From: Shuttleworthia sp045545575
Lineage (GTDB): Bacteria > Bacillota > Clostridia > Lachnospirales > Lachnospiraceae
DNA length: 30,272 nt
Assembly (NCBI GenBank): GCA_045545575.1
Contig: JAZQBE010000116.1
Span: forward strand, 1 to 30,272
Direction: 5' to 3'
The notes under the pieces are model-generated. The model saw nothing but the letters and a program-made list of their open reading frames with translations, did not search any database and was not told the origin of the DNA. Positions 22,823-30,272 of the stretch are shown piece after piece (position 1 is the stretch's first letter; the number at the start of each line of letters is the position of its first letter). The position numbers and the translations under genes were made by a program.

Positions 22823-23812
22823 TCAGCCTTTTCCTTCCAGCACCTTCTGATCGATCATCTGCCGGCCGCTGCCGTCCTTCATAATCAGCTCCTGATTCTT
22901 GATGGCAACCCTGGTATTGGCCGGGATGGAGCTGGTGATGAACGCGTTGCCTCCAATCACGGAATGGTGGCCGATGACGGTTTCACCCCCTAAAATCGAC
23001 GCGCCGGAATAAATCGTGACGTAGTCCTCGATCGTGGGGTGGCGCTTCTTTCCGCGCAGCCTCTGTCCGCCGCTGGTCGAAAGCGCGCCTAAGGTCACGC
23101 CCTGATAGACCTTGACGTGCTCGCCGATGATGGTGGTGGAACCAATCACGACGCCGGTGCCGTGGTCCATGAAGAAATACTTGCGGATGGTGGCGCCCGG
23201 GTGCATGTCGATGCCGGTGATGCTGTGGGCGTACTCCGTCATCATGCGCGGCAGCAGCGGCACGTCAAGCAGAAACAGCTCGTGCGCCATGCGCTGGATC
23301 GTCGTCGCCAAGAGGCCCGGATAGCACAGGACGATTTCGTCCTTGTTTAAGGCGGCCGGGTCGCCGTCCAGCGACGCTTCCAGGTCGGTGTCGAGATACT
23401 CGCGCAGCTTCGGAATGCGGCTGCAGAACTCGATGGCGATGTTCTGGGCGCGCGCCTCATAAATCGTTTCGCGCATCGCGTCCCGCTGGGGATCGCAGCC
23501 GGCGTCCGGGACGATGCCGGAGGCGCCGCCTTCGGACTGCTGGTAGCGCAGCACCAGGGCGATCTGGCGGCTCAGATTAAAAATGACGTCCTCGATCCAG
23601 ACGGTCAGGTTGCTGTCGACGTTGTAGACCTTAAACACGTTGTCTCGGTAGTAGCCGGGATAGATGATCCGAAGCATCTTTCGCACAATGGCGATCACCG
23701 TCTCCTGATCCGGCTGCTCGTACACCGCGGTTTTATCGATGTCCCGGCCCTTTTTGTAGTCGGAAACAATGGAGGCAATCATGTCCTTGACTTTATCTTC
23801 ATAAGTACGCAC
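22823..23812 (-). CDS. epsC: Serine O-acetyltransferase (EpsC/CysE type)
   Basis: Makes O-acetylserine from serine and acetyl-CoA, the committed step to cysteine. The 329-residue protein has an alpha-helical N-terminal domain (ELFLLDVPLLPRMMTEYAHSITGIDMHPGA is read around its junction) and a left-handed beta helix of hexapeptide repeats. Conserved pieces are MDHGTGVVIGSTTIIG, VYQGVTLGAL and KRHPTIED; these include the catalytic Asp-His pair. It is longer than E. coli CysE (about 273), as in the EpsC/SrpH group. The start is GTG at 23812, with AGAGGG upstream. The partner O-acetylserine sulfhydrylase is not in view. It may be co-transcribed with the PAP2 gene upstream (99-bp gap). Confidence 0.93.
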   Translation of the reverse strand: MRTYEDKVKDMIASIVSDYKKGRDIDKTAVYEQPDQETVIAIVRKMLRIIYPGYYRDNVFKVYNVDSNLTVWIEDVIFNLSRQIALVLRYQQSEGGASGIVPDAGCDPQRDAMRETIYEARAQNIAIEFCSRIPKLREYLDTDLEASLDGDPAALNKDEIVLCYPGLLATTIQRMAHELFLLDVPLLPRMMTEYAHSITGIDMHPGATIRKYFFMDHGTGVVIGSTTIIGEHVKVYQGVTLGALSTSGGQRLRGKKRHPTIEDYVTIYSGASILGGETVIGHHSVIGGNAFITSSIPANTRVAIKNQELIMKDGSGRQMIDQKVLEGKG

Positions 23813-23911
23813 AGGCGGCCCTCTCTTTCTTTATGGCTTGCGTGTCATTCTAAAACCAATACCGCGTTCCCTTAAACCATCCTCGACAGTCCCGCGAACG
23901 CACGCGGTCAG

Positions 23912-24865
23912 CTAGGCCGCCGCTGCCGTCTTCTTTTCATCGCGGTTCCAGAAGCGATCCATCTTCGCGAAAAGCAGCGGATACAGGCCGATGACGCTGA
24001 AAGTGACAATCAGGTAGCGCAGGGTGCGCACCAGGAAAGCCGCCATGGTGCCGGAGGCCAGAAACTCTGAGGAAAAAGGCACCTTCAGCAGTGTGTTAAT
24101 GCCAAAATACAGAACGAATCCAACCGCCACGCGCAAAACACCCCGCACCGGGTTTTTCGTGTTTTCAAACCGCACCACCTTCTCTTCAAAGGGCAGGGCC
24201 AGGAAGAATCCGCCCATAATGCCTAAAGAGGTGAAATAGTCCGAGGTGCGGCAGTAGAACATGCCGATCAGCGAGATCGCAAACAGCACCAGATGATACA
24301 GATGCTGATTCTTTACCCGCCGGCTGATGGTTTCGTTCAGCAGCAGAACCAGTCCGCCGAAGGCCCATCCGCACAGCACATCCGTGGGGTAATGCACGCC
24401 CACCGCCACGCGGGAAATGCCCACCAGAAACGGCAGCAGAAACGCCAGCACCCGAAGCCATAAAAGCTGCGGACGGTGAATGGACAGGGCGCCGTAAACA
24501 ATGGCGGAATTGGTGGAATGGCCGCTGGGGAAGGAATATCCCTGGGCCGCGATATCGTATATATCGGCCTCCGCTTCCACCGGGCGCAGACATTGGATCT
24601 GGGAATGATCCATATAGGGGCGGCGGCGAAGCACCACGTTTTTCAGCAGAGGATTCCAGGTGATACCGATGACGATGTTGGTGCCGACGGCTTTTGCATA
24701 GGACTTATCCAGCCACCAGTACAGAATGCCTAAGATCGCCACCAGAATGGTCTCCTCACCCAAAGCCGAGAAGAGAGAAATCACCGACGCACCGGCGCCT
24801 AAGGTCTGCTGAAGCCACTGCATCAGGATGGGTTCAAATGCAAACCAGAAACTGTTTCCTTCCAT
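23912..24865 (-). CDS. PAP2-family membrane phosphatase
   Basis: Integral membrane acid phosphatase of 317 residues, probably acting on lipid phosphates such as undecaprenyl pyrophosphate or phosphatidate. The three-part signature is complete: KNVVLRRRP, YSFPSGHST and GISRVAVGVHYPTD (SRx5Hx3D). Around seven to eight hydrophobic segments span the protein and the C-terminus is short and basic then AAAAA. I chose ATG 24865 (MEGNSFWF) because GGGAAGGA lies just upstream; the alternatives at 24892 and 24910 lack a site. A promoter at 24989-25016 would give a leader of about 115 bases containing a large inverted repeat. Confidence 0.9.
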   Translation of the reverse strand: MEGNSFWFAFEPILMQWLQQTLGAGASVISLFSALGEETILVAILGILYWWLDKSYAKAVGTNIVIGITWNPLLKNVVLRRRPYMDHSQIQCLRPVEAEADIYDIAAQGYSFPSGHSTNSAIVYGALSIHRPQLLWLRVLAFLLPFLVGISRVAVGVHYPTDVLCGWAFGGLVLLLNETISRRVKNQHLYHLVLFAISLIGMFYCRTSDYFTSLGIMGGFFLALPFEEKVVRFENTKNPVRGVLRVAVGFVLYFGINTLLKVPFSSEFLASGTMAAFLVRTLRYLIVTFSVIGLYPLLFAKMDRFWNRDEKKTAAAA

Positions 24866-24900
24866 ATGTTCCTTCCCTGACATATAATGATAACATGATT

Positions 24901-24967
24901 CAAACGCCAAAAGTCCGGCTTCATGCCACGCTGGCGTGACGATGAATGAGAGACTAATTGGCGTTTG
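24901..24967 (-). repeat. Large nested inverted repeat in the PAP2 leader
   Basis: CAAACGCCAA (24901-24910) pairs with TTGGCGTTTG (24958-24967). Inside it AGTC/GACT, TTCAT/ATGAA and CACG/CGTG can stack around small internal loops. It could be a structured 5' leader or the footprint of a small mobile element. No T-run marks it as a terminator. Confidence 0.65.
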
Positions 24968-25020
24968 TATCAGAAACCTGATGTCATCATTATACTGAAT
25001 CTTTTGCTTCGTTGAAAGTG
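24966..25020 (+). repeat. 55-bp direct repeat, left copy
   Basis: Matches 29142-29196 at 46 of 55 positions without gaps, starting TGTATCAGAAACC and ending GTTGAAAGTG. The two copies flank the AraC/hydrolase/solute-binding protein cassette in the same orientation. Confidence 0.85.
24989..25016 (-). promoter_or_regulatory. Promoter of the PAP2 gene
   Basis: Minus-strand TTCAAC (25011-25016), 16 bases, then a perfect TATAAT (24989-24994). It lies inside the 55-bp repeat; in the right copy the -10 has decayed to AATAAC. Confidence 0.65.
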
Positions 25021-25068
25021 TTTTATCTTCACCCCCTGCCCGATCTGCCTATACGGCACTGCTCTATC

Positions 25069-26937
25069 CTATTTTCCAAGTATTTCGTTGATATATCCGC
25101 AATATGTATCGGTGCCGTAAATTTTCATGCCTTCGACAAAATCTTCCCAGTCCTTTTCAATCGTCTTTTCGCCTCGGATGAACTGGGGAAGTTCCTGTGC
25201 CACATATGATGTCAGATTTGCCGTCATGGTGCTGGCAAAAGCAGTCTGATCCGCATCCAGCTGAGCTGTTACCAGGGTCGGAATATTTCCCGTCGTGGGA
25301 TACTTGATCCAGTTCTGCAGCGAATGGGCTTCCGTTTCCGTATAACCGTGATCCACATTTCCGTTTGTGGTCATGGCAAGTACACGCATCATTGAACAGG
25401 CACCGGAGAGCCCATCTTCCGCGTCCCGTTTGGGATTCAGTACGTAGGTGTATGAGCCGTCAGTGTTTTCCACCTTTTCATATGCTCCATCCTCCAGCCC
25501 CCATTCCAGATAGAAATCGCTCTGAAACTCTGCCTGCTGCTCCTTTGACAGGCCGATATTGCGAAGCATGCCGCCGTCCGGGGTGTACAGTTCGTCCAGT
25601 GCCGTGAAAAATGTTGCCAGGTTCTTTCCCTCGGTTTTGTTTGTAACCACCACGGATGTGGCAACCAGACTTCCTCCGTAGTAATTTGTCGGCTCTTTTC
25701 CCTGATCGTCCGCCGTGCCGTACACATCATTGATCGGCTGGGGCGCGCCAAAAATCACGGCTCCGTCCGTGGCATCTCCGCTGCCGGTGTCCATGCGTCC
25801 TTCCAGCTGGGATGTCAGGCCATAAAAAGCACCCACTTTTCCGGAATAGAGCTTGGTCTGGTCAATAGAAAAGAACATGTCGTTGGTGTGTTCGTCAAAT
25901 GCCGGATCCAGCCAGCCGTTATTCCACCAGGTGTTCATACACTCAATATATGCTTTTGTGTGATCCTCGGCCATCCCGAACACACACTCGCCGTCCGCAT
26001 TGATATAGTTCATTGCGCCGCCGCCAAATCCGGTAATAAAATCTCCCGTCAAAACAGCGCCGTAATAGGGAATGCTGAAGGCATATCCGTCATCAATTCC
26101 CTGTTCTTCAAGCGCAGTCTGAAAAATATCCAGCATCCATTCCCAGTCAGAAATGTAAATCGGATCTGTATTTCCGGAGGGGAAAACAACATCATCCACC
26201 CAGATCTTCTTTTCATCATCCTGCCAGCTGCCGGTAAAGGCTTCCTGTGTTTTGGGATTCTTTCCGTACTTTACAATCCAGTCCCGGCGGTACATGTATC
26301 CGCCCCACATCTCGCCCGGTTCGTCGCACACATCGTAGAGCTGAATGAAACGCCGCTCTCCGTCAACCAGATTCGTCACATAATCATAATAATCGTGCTC
26401 TTCCACCCAGGCCATATAGTTGGGCATATACTTCTCAACATACTCGGTGATGTCGATGGCGATTCCCTCTTCATACAGCTCAATGGGCTTCATGGATGAG
26501 TAAGCCGTCGTAAAGACATCCGCATATTCTCCCGTTGCAATCAGGTTATTCAGATAATCGCTTTCTGAGCCGGAGGGTGCTGCCCAGAAATCAAGGTTCA
26601 GATAGCGCTTCTGACCATCTACCTCGAAAGGTTTGGACACCCAGTACTGATATGCGGGACTCTCTGCATAGTCTGTATAAAACTGAGAATCAATATTGAC
26701 GCTGATGATATAGGAAAACGTGTCCGTCGGTATATCCTGATCTGCTTCTTCCGCAGAAGGAGTCGTATCCGCATCTTCCGTTTCCGATGTTTCTGCTGTT
26801 TTGGTGTCCTCTGTTTTCGCGGTTTCTGTGCTTTCCTGTACGGCAGACTCATCCCCGGCCGCACCGCATCCCGCCAGCGCCGTGGCAAGCAGAACGCCCA
26901 GCAGCAATGCCGATACTCTCTTAAACCAATGCTTCAT
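25069..26937 (-). CDS. ABC-transporter solute-binding lipoprotein (long, LplA/LipO-like)
   Basis: Extracellular sugar receptor of 622 residues. The start MKHWFKRVSALLLGVLLA leads to lipobox LAGC with Cys23, so it is lipid-anchored, and is followed by a Ser/Thr/Glu-rich linker (about 25-65). The mature part has the look of large family-1 binding proteins that serve oligosaccharide importers with two separate permeases (IQLYDVCDEPGEMWGGYMYRRDWIVKYG; FGGGAMNYINADGECVFG). ATG 26937 has AGGAG at 7 bases; the ATG at 26943 is too close to that site. Unusually, no permease or ATPase gene is nearby. It overlaps the upstream hydrolase by 17 bases. No terminator is obvious after it. Confidence 0.9.
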   Translation of the reverse strand: MKHWFKRVSALLLGVLLATALAGCGAAGDESAVQESTETAKTEDTKTAETSETEDADTTPSAEEADQDIPTDTFSYIISVNIDSQFYTDYAESPAYQYWVSKPFEVDGQKRYLNLDFWAAPSGSESDYLNNLIATGEYADVFTTAYSSMKPIELYEEGIAIDITEYVEKYMPNYMAWVEEHDYYDYVTNLVDGERRFIQLYDVCDEPGEMWGGYMYRRDWIVKYGKNPKTQEAFTGSWQDDEKKIWVDDVVFPSGNTDPIYISDWEWMLDIFQTALEEQGIDDGYAFSIPYYGAVLTGDFITGFGGGAMNYINADGECVFGMAEDHTKAYIECMNTWWNNGWLDPAFDEHTNDMFFSIDQTKLYSGKVGAFYGLTSQLEGRMDTGSGDATDGAVIFGAPQPINDVYGTADDQGKEPTNYYGGSLVATSVVVTNKTEGKNLATFFTALDELYTPDGGMLRNIGLSKEQQAEFQSDFYLEWGLEDGAYEKVENTDGSYTYVLNPKRDAEDGLSGACSMMRVLAMTTNGNVDHGYTETEAHSLQNWIKYPTTGNIPTLVTAQLDADQTAFASTMTANLTSYVAQELPQFIRGEKTIEKDWEDFVEGMKIYGTDTYCGYINEILGK

Positions 26938-27691
26938 TTCCATTCTCCTTTCCTGCTGCATACATCACAGCTTCTTTTGCCTGTTCCGGGGACAGTTTGA
27001 AATTATGGGGTTCCCCATCAGCTAATGTAAACTTTACCGCCGCAAGCTGCCCGGCCAGCCGCTCACTCCAGGATACCGGCACCATTTCATCTGCCGTTCC
27101 ATGAATCAGATATACCGGAACGGTGATATCGCTAAAATCCTCCAGATTTGCCGCTGCAAGGGATTCAAAAAACCCTTTCCCCAGGTTCAGTCCGGGTACT
27201 CCGATAAAGTTTTCGACAACATCTCCAACTGCATCCAGATCCGCCAGCTGTGCAGCACAGCTTTCTTTCATATTCAGAGCGGGACACATCAGAATCATGC
27301 CGCGGATACGGCTTTGACATTTGCGGGCCGCAAGAAGGCTGACCACGGCCCCCATGCTCTGACCGGCCAGATAAATCTGCCCCGGCTTCACGTCTTCCAG
27401 ACCTTCCGCCCAGTGCAGAACCTCCTGCAGGTCTGAAACCTCCGTATCCAGCGTTGCCTTTGTCCGGTCCCCGCCGCTGATGGCCGTATAACTCAATCCC
27501 CGGAAATCAAAGCAAAAGGTGATGTACCCGCAGGCTGCCAGGTTTTCTGCCGTTTCCAGCATCATGCTGTAACTGGAAAAAAAGCCATGGCTAACAATAA
27601 TCATCGGGTACTGTCCCTGTCCATCCGGGACAAAGCGAATTCCCCGGATCGGACTGATCGCATCTGGAATAACGATCTCCTCCTGCCTCAT
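26921..27691 (-). CDS. Alpha/beta-hydrolase (serine esterase/peptidase-like)
   Basis: Cytoplasmic alpha/beta-fold hydrolase of 256 residues. The nucleophile elbow is GQSMG with Ser112, the acid is Asp201 in IHGTADEMVP, and the base is His229 in GEPHNF. The oxyanion motif SHGF is near residue 34, and FDFRGL follows the second strand. No signal peptide. Such enzymes are often annotated as acylglycerol lipase or acetyl-xylan esterase-like; the substrate is unknown. AGAGAGG precedes ATG 27691. Its 3' end overlaps the solute-binding gene, so the two are co-translated, and it is divergent from the AraC regulator. A role in removing acyl groups from the imported glycan is plausible inference. Confidence 0.9.
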   Translation of the reverse strand: MRQEEIVIPDAISPIRGIRFVPDGQGQYPMIIVSHGFFSSYSMMLETAENLAACGYITFCFDFRGLSYTAISGGDRTKATLDTEVSDLQEVLHWAEGLEDVKPGQIYLAGQSMGAVVSLLAARKCQSRIRGMILMCPALNMKESCAAQLADLDAVGDVVENFIGVPGLNLGKGFFESLAAANLEDFSDITVPVYLIHGTADEMVPVSWSERLAGQLAAVKFTLADGEPHNFKLSPEQAKEAVMYAAGKENGNEALV

Positions 27692-27821
27692 AAATATCCT
27701 CTCTTTCTCTTCTTGCTGCTCTCATATGATCAGATTACGGTTCCGCCGCCAGAAGTGCTGATTGGTATGGCGTCAACCCTCCGGCGTTGGAATCATGCTA
27801 TCATCTTCCGGCGCCTGGTTA

Positions 27822-27850
27822 TTGCATATAATTAATGTATTTGGTATAAA
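27822..27850 (+). promoter_or_regulatory. Promoter of the AraC-family gene
   Basis: TTGCAT (27822-27827), 17 bases and TATAAA (27845-27850), 34 bases before the start. Upstream in the divergent gap, two direct TCCGGCG elements (27779 and 27807) are 28 bases apart and might be regulator sites; no clear hydrolase promoter was found. Confidence 0.65.
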
Positions 27851-27883
27851 TTTATTATCATGATCCATGAAAGGAGCAAAATC

Positions 27884-29098
27884 ATGCACGAGAATCTGGC
27901 CCCGGTCTTAGAAAACCTTTTCTTTTTCGGTCTTATTCCTATAGCCTTATTTGAACAGGATGAAGCCATCCTGTATCTGCCGGAAAATATCTGCTCCTGT
28001 CTGCCCTCCGGCGCCCCGCGATCGGATATGCTGGACATCTCTGAACCCATCCGGATTTATGAAACCAGCTGCCATGCCTTCTTCGGTGTGGTCGGCACTT
28101 CCTCCGAACGCTGCCAGCTTCTGGTCGGTCCGGTTTTCAGTCAGACCTGTACCCGGCAGCAGATCATAAAATATATGCACATCTTTCAGATCCCCGTGTC
28201 TGAGAAGGACCGATGCATCTCGTCTCTTTCGTCCATTCCCGTGTATTCGCAGCAGTCTTTTCTGGCTTTGCTTCTTCATCTTCGATGGATTACAGCCCAT
28301 GAAAGGCTCTCATATCAGGATGCCGCTGCCATTCTTTATCAGCTTCCGGAAAACACAGATGTGCCTCTATTGGGCTTCGAGGAGGAATACATCGAAAAAA
28401 TGGAGTATTCCTACTATAATTCTGCCTATGACGCCCTCACTGAAACCCTTCCTCTGATCGAAGCAGGCAACATTGAAGCACTGCAGGCCAAGGGTGGTGC
28501 ACACGCTCTTTCCCGGTACGGCAGTTTCAGTCAGAATCCAAGAGAGCAGACACTGACCCTGTTTATCTCCATGATGACAAATCTGTGGCAGACCGGAATC
28601 CGCGGCGGGCTGGAGCGCCAGCAGGCACTCCTTCTGGCAGAGGAATACATTTCGTCCGCCTGGAAAATACACCAATCCAAAGATATATACGCCTTAATGG
28701 CCGTGGCCGCGGCGGATTTTACTCTGCGCATCCGCGATGCCCGTATGGTTCTCCCGAACAGCATTCGTCATCCCACGATCTATGAATGCATCGAGTATAT
28801 CCGGCGCAATATCAGCTCCAGCGTCACCGTTGCTGATGCCGCTGCCTTCAGCGGATACAGTGTTCCGTATTTTTCCGCCCTGTTTCTGAAAGAAACCGGT
28901 TTTCACGCCAGTGAGTTCATTATGGAATGCAGGCTCCGCGAAAGTGAACATCTGCTGACGCATACCACCATGAAGCTGGCGGATATCAGCGATTCTCTTG
29001 GATTCAGCAATCAGAGCCACTTCACCCGCTGTTTTCGCAGCAAATACGGAAAACCTCCGCTTCAATACCGCAGGGAGGCGGTAAAAAAAGCAACATAA
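27884..29098 (+). CDS. AraC-family transcriptional regulator
   Basis: Regulator of 404 residues. The long N-terminal part (about 1-295) is not clearly assigned and may sense a ligand or partner. The last ~100 residues carry the double helix-turn-helix: IECIEYIRRNI-type start (YECIEYIRRNISSSVTVADA), FSGYSVPYFSALFLKETG as first HTH, and ISDSLGFSNQSHFTRCFRSK as the second with the AraC signature. ATG 27884 follows AAAGGAG at 7 bases; the ATG at 27860 lies before that site. It is divergent from the hydrolase/solute-binding pair and probably activates it in response to a sugar. Confidence 0.93.
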   Translation: MHENLAPVLENLFFFGLIPIALFEQDEAILYLPENICSCLPSGAPRSDMLDISEPIRIYETSCHAFFGVVGTSSERCQLLVGPVFSQTCTRQQIIKYMHIFQIPVSEKDRCISSLSSIPVYSQQSFLALLLHLRWITAHERLSYQDAAAILYQLPENTDVPLLGFEEEYIEKMEYSYYNSAYDALTETLPLIEAGNIEALQAKGGAHALSRYGSFSQNPREQTLTLFISMMTNLWQTGIRGGLERQQALLLAEEYISSAWKIHQSKDIYALMAVAAADFTLRIRDARMVLPNSIRHPTIYECIEYIRRNISSSVTVADAAAFSGYSVPYFSALFLKETGFHASEFIMECRLRESEHLLTHTTMKLADISDSLGFSNQSHFTRCFRSKYGKPPLQYRREAVKKAT

Positions 29099-29141
29099 CT
29101 GTCAAAAGCACTGATCCCGAGTCTTCTTGCTTCAAACCGCC

Positions 29142-29196
29142 TGTATCAGAAACCCGAAGCCATCGTTATTCTCAATCTTTTGTATTGTTGAAAGTG
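29142..29196 (+). repeat. 55-bp direct repeat, right copy
   Basis: Second copy of the repeat at 24966-25020 (46/55 identical), ending 7 bases before the response-regulator start. Confidence 0.85.
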
Positions 29197-29203
29197 ATTT
29201 GAC

Positions 29204-29665
29204 ATGCGTATTTCGATCTGTGATGACGATCCCATTCTCTGCCAGGACCTTTTTGGTCTTTTAAAAACCTATTTCAGCGACCGCGGCTTTCCCCTTCCGG
29301 AAATTCAGGTTTTTGAATCCTCCGACGCCCTTCTGGCCGATCCCGGTTCCTGGGACCTTCTGTTTCTGGACATGGAAATGCCCGGCACCAGCGGTGTGGA
29401 TGCCGGACCCCTCATAAAGGAACGAAATCCTTCCTGCATTATTTTTGTGGTCACCTCTTACCCGGACTATCTGGACGACGCACTGCGTTTTCACGCCTTT
29501 CGCTATCTTTCCAAACCCGTGGATCCCAAGCGGCTATTCCGGAATCTGGACGACGCCATGATTTTATTTGCGTCCCAGCATCAGGATCTGGCGGTGGAGA
29601 CGGCAGAAGGGATTTTCCGCATCCGTCTGCAGGAGCTAATCAGATTATTGCCAATAAGGAACTGA
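29204..29665 (+). pseudogene. Truncated LytTR-type response regulator
   Basis: The 153-residue product begins with a full receiver domain. MRISICDDDP supplies the acidic pocket, Asp56 in FLDMEMPG is the phosphate acceptor, Thr/Ser 84-85 in VTSYP and Lys104 in LSKPVD are present. A LytTR DNA-binding domain begins at about residue 130 (VETAEGIFRIRLQELI), but after ~16 residues the sequence changes and a stop follows. The ~100-residue DNA-binding part is lost where GH27-coding DNA begins (around 29636-29645). Only a weak ribosome binding site is seen. No histidine kinase is nearby. The receiver could still be made, but it could not bind DNA, so I treat it as a broken gene. Confidence 0.85.
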
Positions 29666-30045
29666 TTGCGTTAAATCAGGATGCTCTTGGTATTCAGGCA
29701 AAGCGTGTCTATACGACTATAGAAACAGATGCTCCGGATACAGACTATATTACGAACCATGACCGCTGTGACATTCTGGCAAAGCCTTTGGCAGACGGCA
29801 GTTTGGCAATCAGCTTTATCAATGTAAATGACAAGGCGTGGGAGAAGGAACTTCAAATTACCGTAGAACAGATTGTAAAACTGTTAGGTCATAAAATGGT
29901 AAATACAAAGGCTTTTAAAGAGGCAGGGTCTTACGAGGTAACTAACCTTTGGACCGGGGAGCAGACAGAAAATACGTCCGGCTGCTTTGAAGTGAAGAAG
30001 TTGGATGCTTGTGAAAATGTAACCATTCGTGTGAGGGTACAATAA
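29641..30045 (+). pseudogene. C-terminal remnant of a GH27 alpha-galactosidase
   Basis: In a different frame from the response regulator the DNA encodes IIANKELIALNQDALGIQAK, the conserved end of the catalytic barrel in GH27 alpha-galactosidases (the NKE..A.NQD motif). The C-terminal beta domain follows (LAKPLADGSLAISFINVND) to a stop at 30045. About 130 residues remain; the nucleophile and acid/base regions are missing. The first in-frame ATG is internal (29788) and has no ribosome binding site. Base composition is markedly more AT-rich than upstream. Confidence 0.85.
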
Positions 30046-30048
30046 TTG

Positions 30049-30272
30049 ATGATAAATGATGAAGCAGGAATTACAATAGAGCAATTTATAGAAAAATTAA
30101 CAGCCGGTGGCGGGATACTTCCGTCACCGGCTGATTGCGTGGAATATGGGTATGCTTCCGGTTGGCTGGAAGCACAGGATGTACTGGAAAGAAAAGGAGT
30201 GTTGTTGCGAAAAACGGCAGCCCGGATTCTGCATGAATTTTTGCGCAGGGAGAGAACGGAACCGGATGAAAT
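30049..30272 (+). CDS. Unidentified gene, 3' end off the window
   Basis: ATG 30049 starts 4 bases after the GH27 stop and the frame stays open to the edge (74 residues: MINDEAGITIEQFIEKLTAG...). A GAGGG lies about 11 bases upstream. The pattern GYASGWLEAQDVL...LLRKTAARILHEFLR resembles S-layer-homology-like helices in form (a helix, a turn, then a basic AARI helix), but I cannot assign a family. There is no signal peptide. Tight spacing suggests it was co-transcribed with the intact alpha-galactosidase gene. Confidence 0.6.
   Translation, partial: MINDEAGITIEQFIEKLTAGGGILPSPADCVEYGYASGWLEAQDVLERKGVLLRKTAARILHEFLRRERTEPDE

Noticed and set aside
23861..23908. Inverted repeat ACCGCGT/ACGCGGT after the PAP2 gene as a terminator
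   Set aside because: The arms are 7 bases with a 34-base loop and no U-run, too weak to call.

Overview
The window looks like chromosomal DNA of a GC-rich member of the Clostridia, probably Lachnospiraceae-like. This is inferred from gene content: low-GC-Gram-positive-style AAGGAGG ribosome binding sites, TTG and GTG starts, a CIRCE/HrcA operator, NrdR, a LysA of clostridial type, reversed-domain GH3 beta-glucosidases, a long lipoprotein solute-binding protein beside an AraC regulator, and an OatA-like acyltransferase. No rRNA, phage or CRISPR locus was seen. Most of the window is roughly 60% GC by eye. About 25.0-29.6 kb is lower, and the last ~0.6 kb is lower still.

Layout. (1) 1-5760, minus strand: a glycan-degradation operon with a membrane-anchored reversed-domain GH3, a multi-pass protein carrying a duplicated ~160-residue extracellular module, and a GH5 enzyme cut by the window edge. 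A very strong hairpin lies between the last two. (2) 5.9-9.8 kb: housekeeping genes lysA, efp, nrdR and ychF on the minus strand, with a tRNA-Thr(GGT) on the plus strand that has its own near-consensus promoter and terminator. (3) 9.8-10.3 kb: a 492-bp gap with an AT-rich stretch, an orphan terminator and a copy of a structured dispersed repeat. (4) 10.2-14.5 kb: an Rrf2/IscR-like regulator, a CIRCE-controlled small heat-shock protein with a possible leader ORF, Lon protease, and Maf convergent to Lon with no spacer. (5) 14.5-17 kb: an OatA-type O-acyltransferase/SGNH protein starting at TTG, followed by terminators and two tandem copies of the dispersed repeat. (6) 25.0-16.9 kb, minus strand: PAP2 phosphatase, serine acetyltransferase, GH43, Fe-type alcohol dehydrogenase, NUDIX hydrolase and a cytoplasmic GH3. 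The last four are spaced 25-28 bp apart and form a likely intracellular oligosaccharide-use operon. (7) 25-29.1 kb: a lower-GC cassette with an AraC regulator divergent from an alpha/beta hydrolase overlapping a lipoprotein solute-binding protein. It is flanked by 55-bp direct repeats (46/55 identical). (8) 29.2-30.27 kb: a LytTR-type response regulator that loses its DNA-binding domain at a junction with the C-terminal remnant of a GH27 alpha-galactosidase, then the start of an unidentified gene.

The genes suggest a gut- or plant-polysaccharide degrader: surface glucan hydrolysis (GH3/GH5), uptake through a lipoprotein receptor, and intracellular trimming of xylo- or arabino-oligosaccharides (GH43/GH3). 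I did not find a clearly new defence or mobile system. The observations most worth a second look are the chimeric response regulator/GH27 junction, the repeat-flanked cassette, two hairpins with near-identical 9-nt loops on unrelated stems, the dispersed two-module repeat, and the leader ORF overlapping the hsp20 start.
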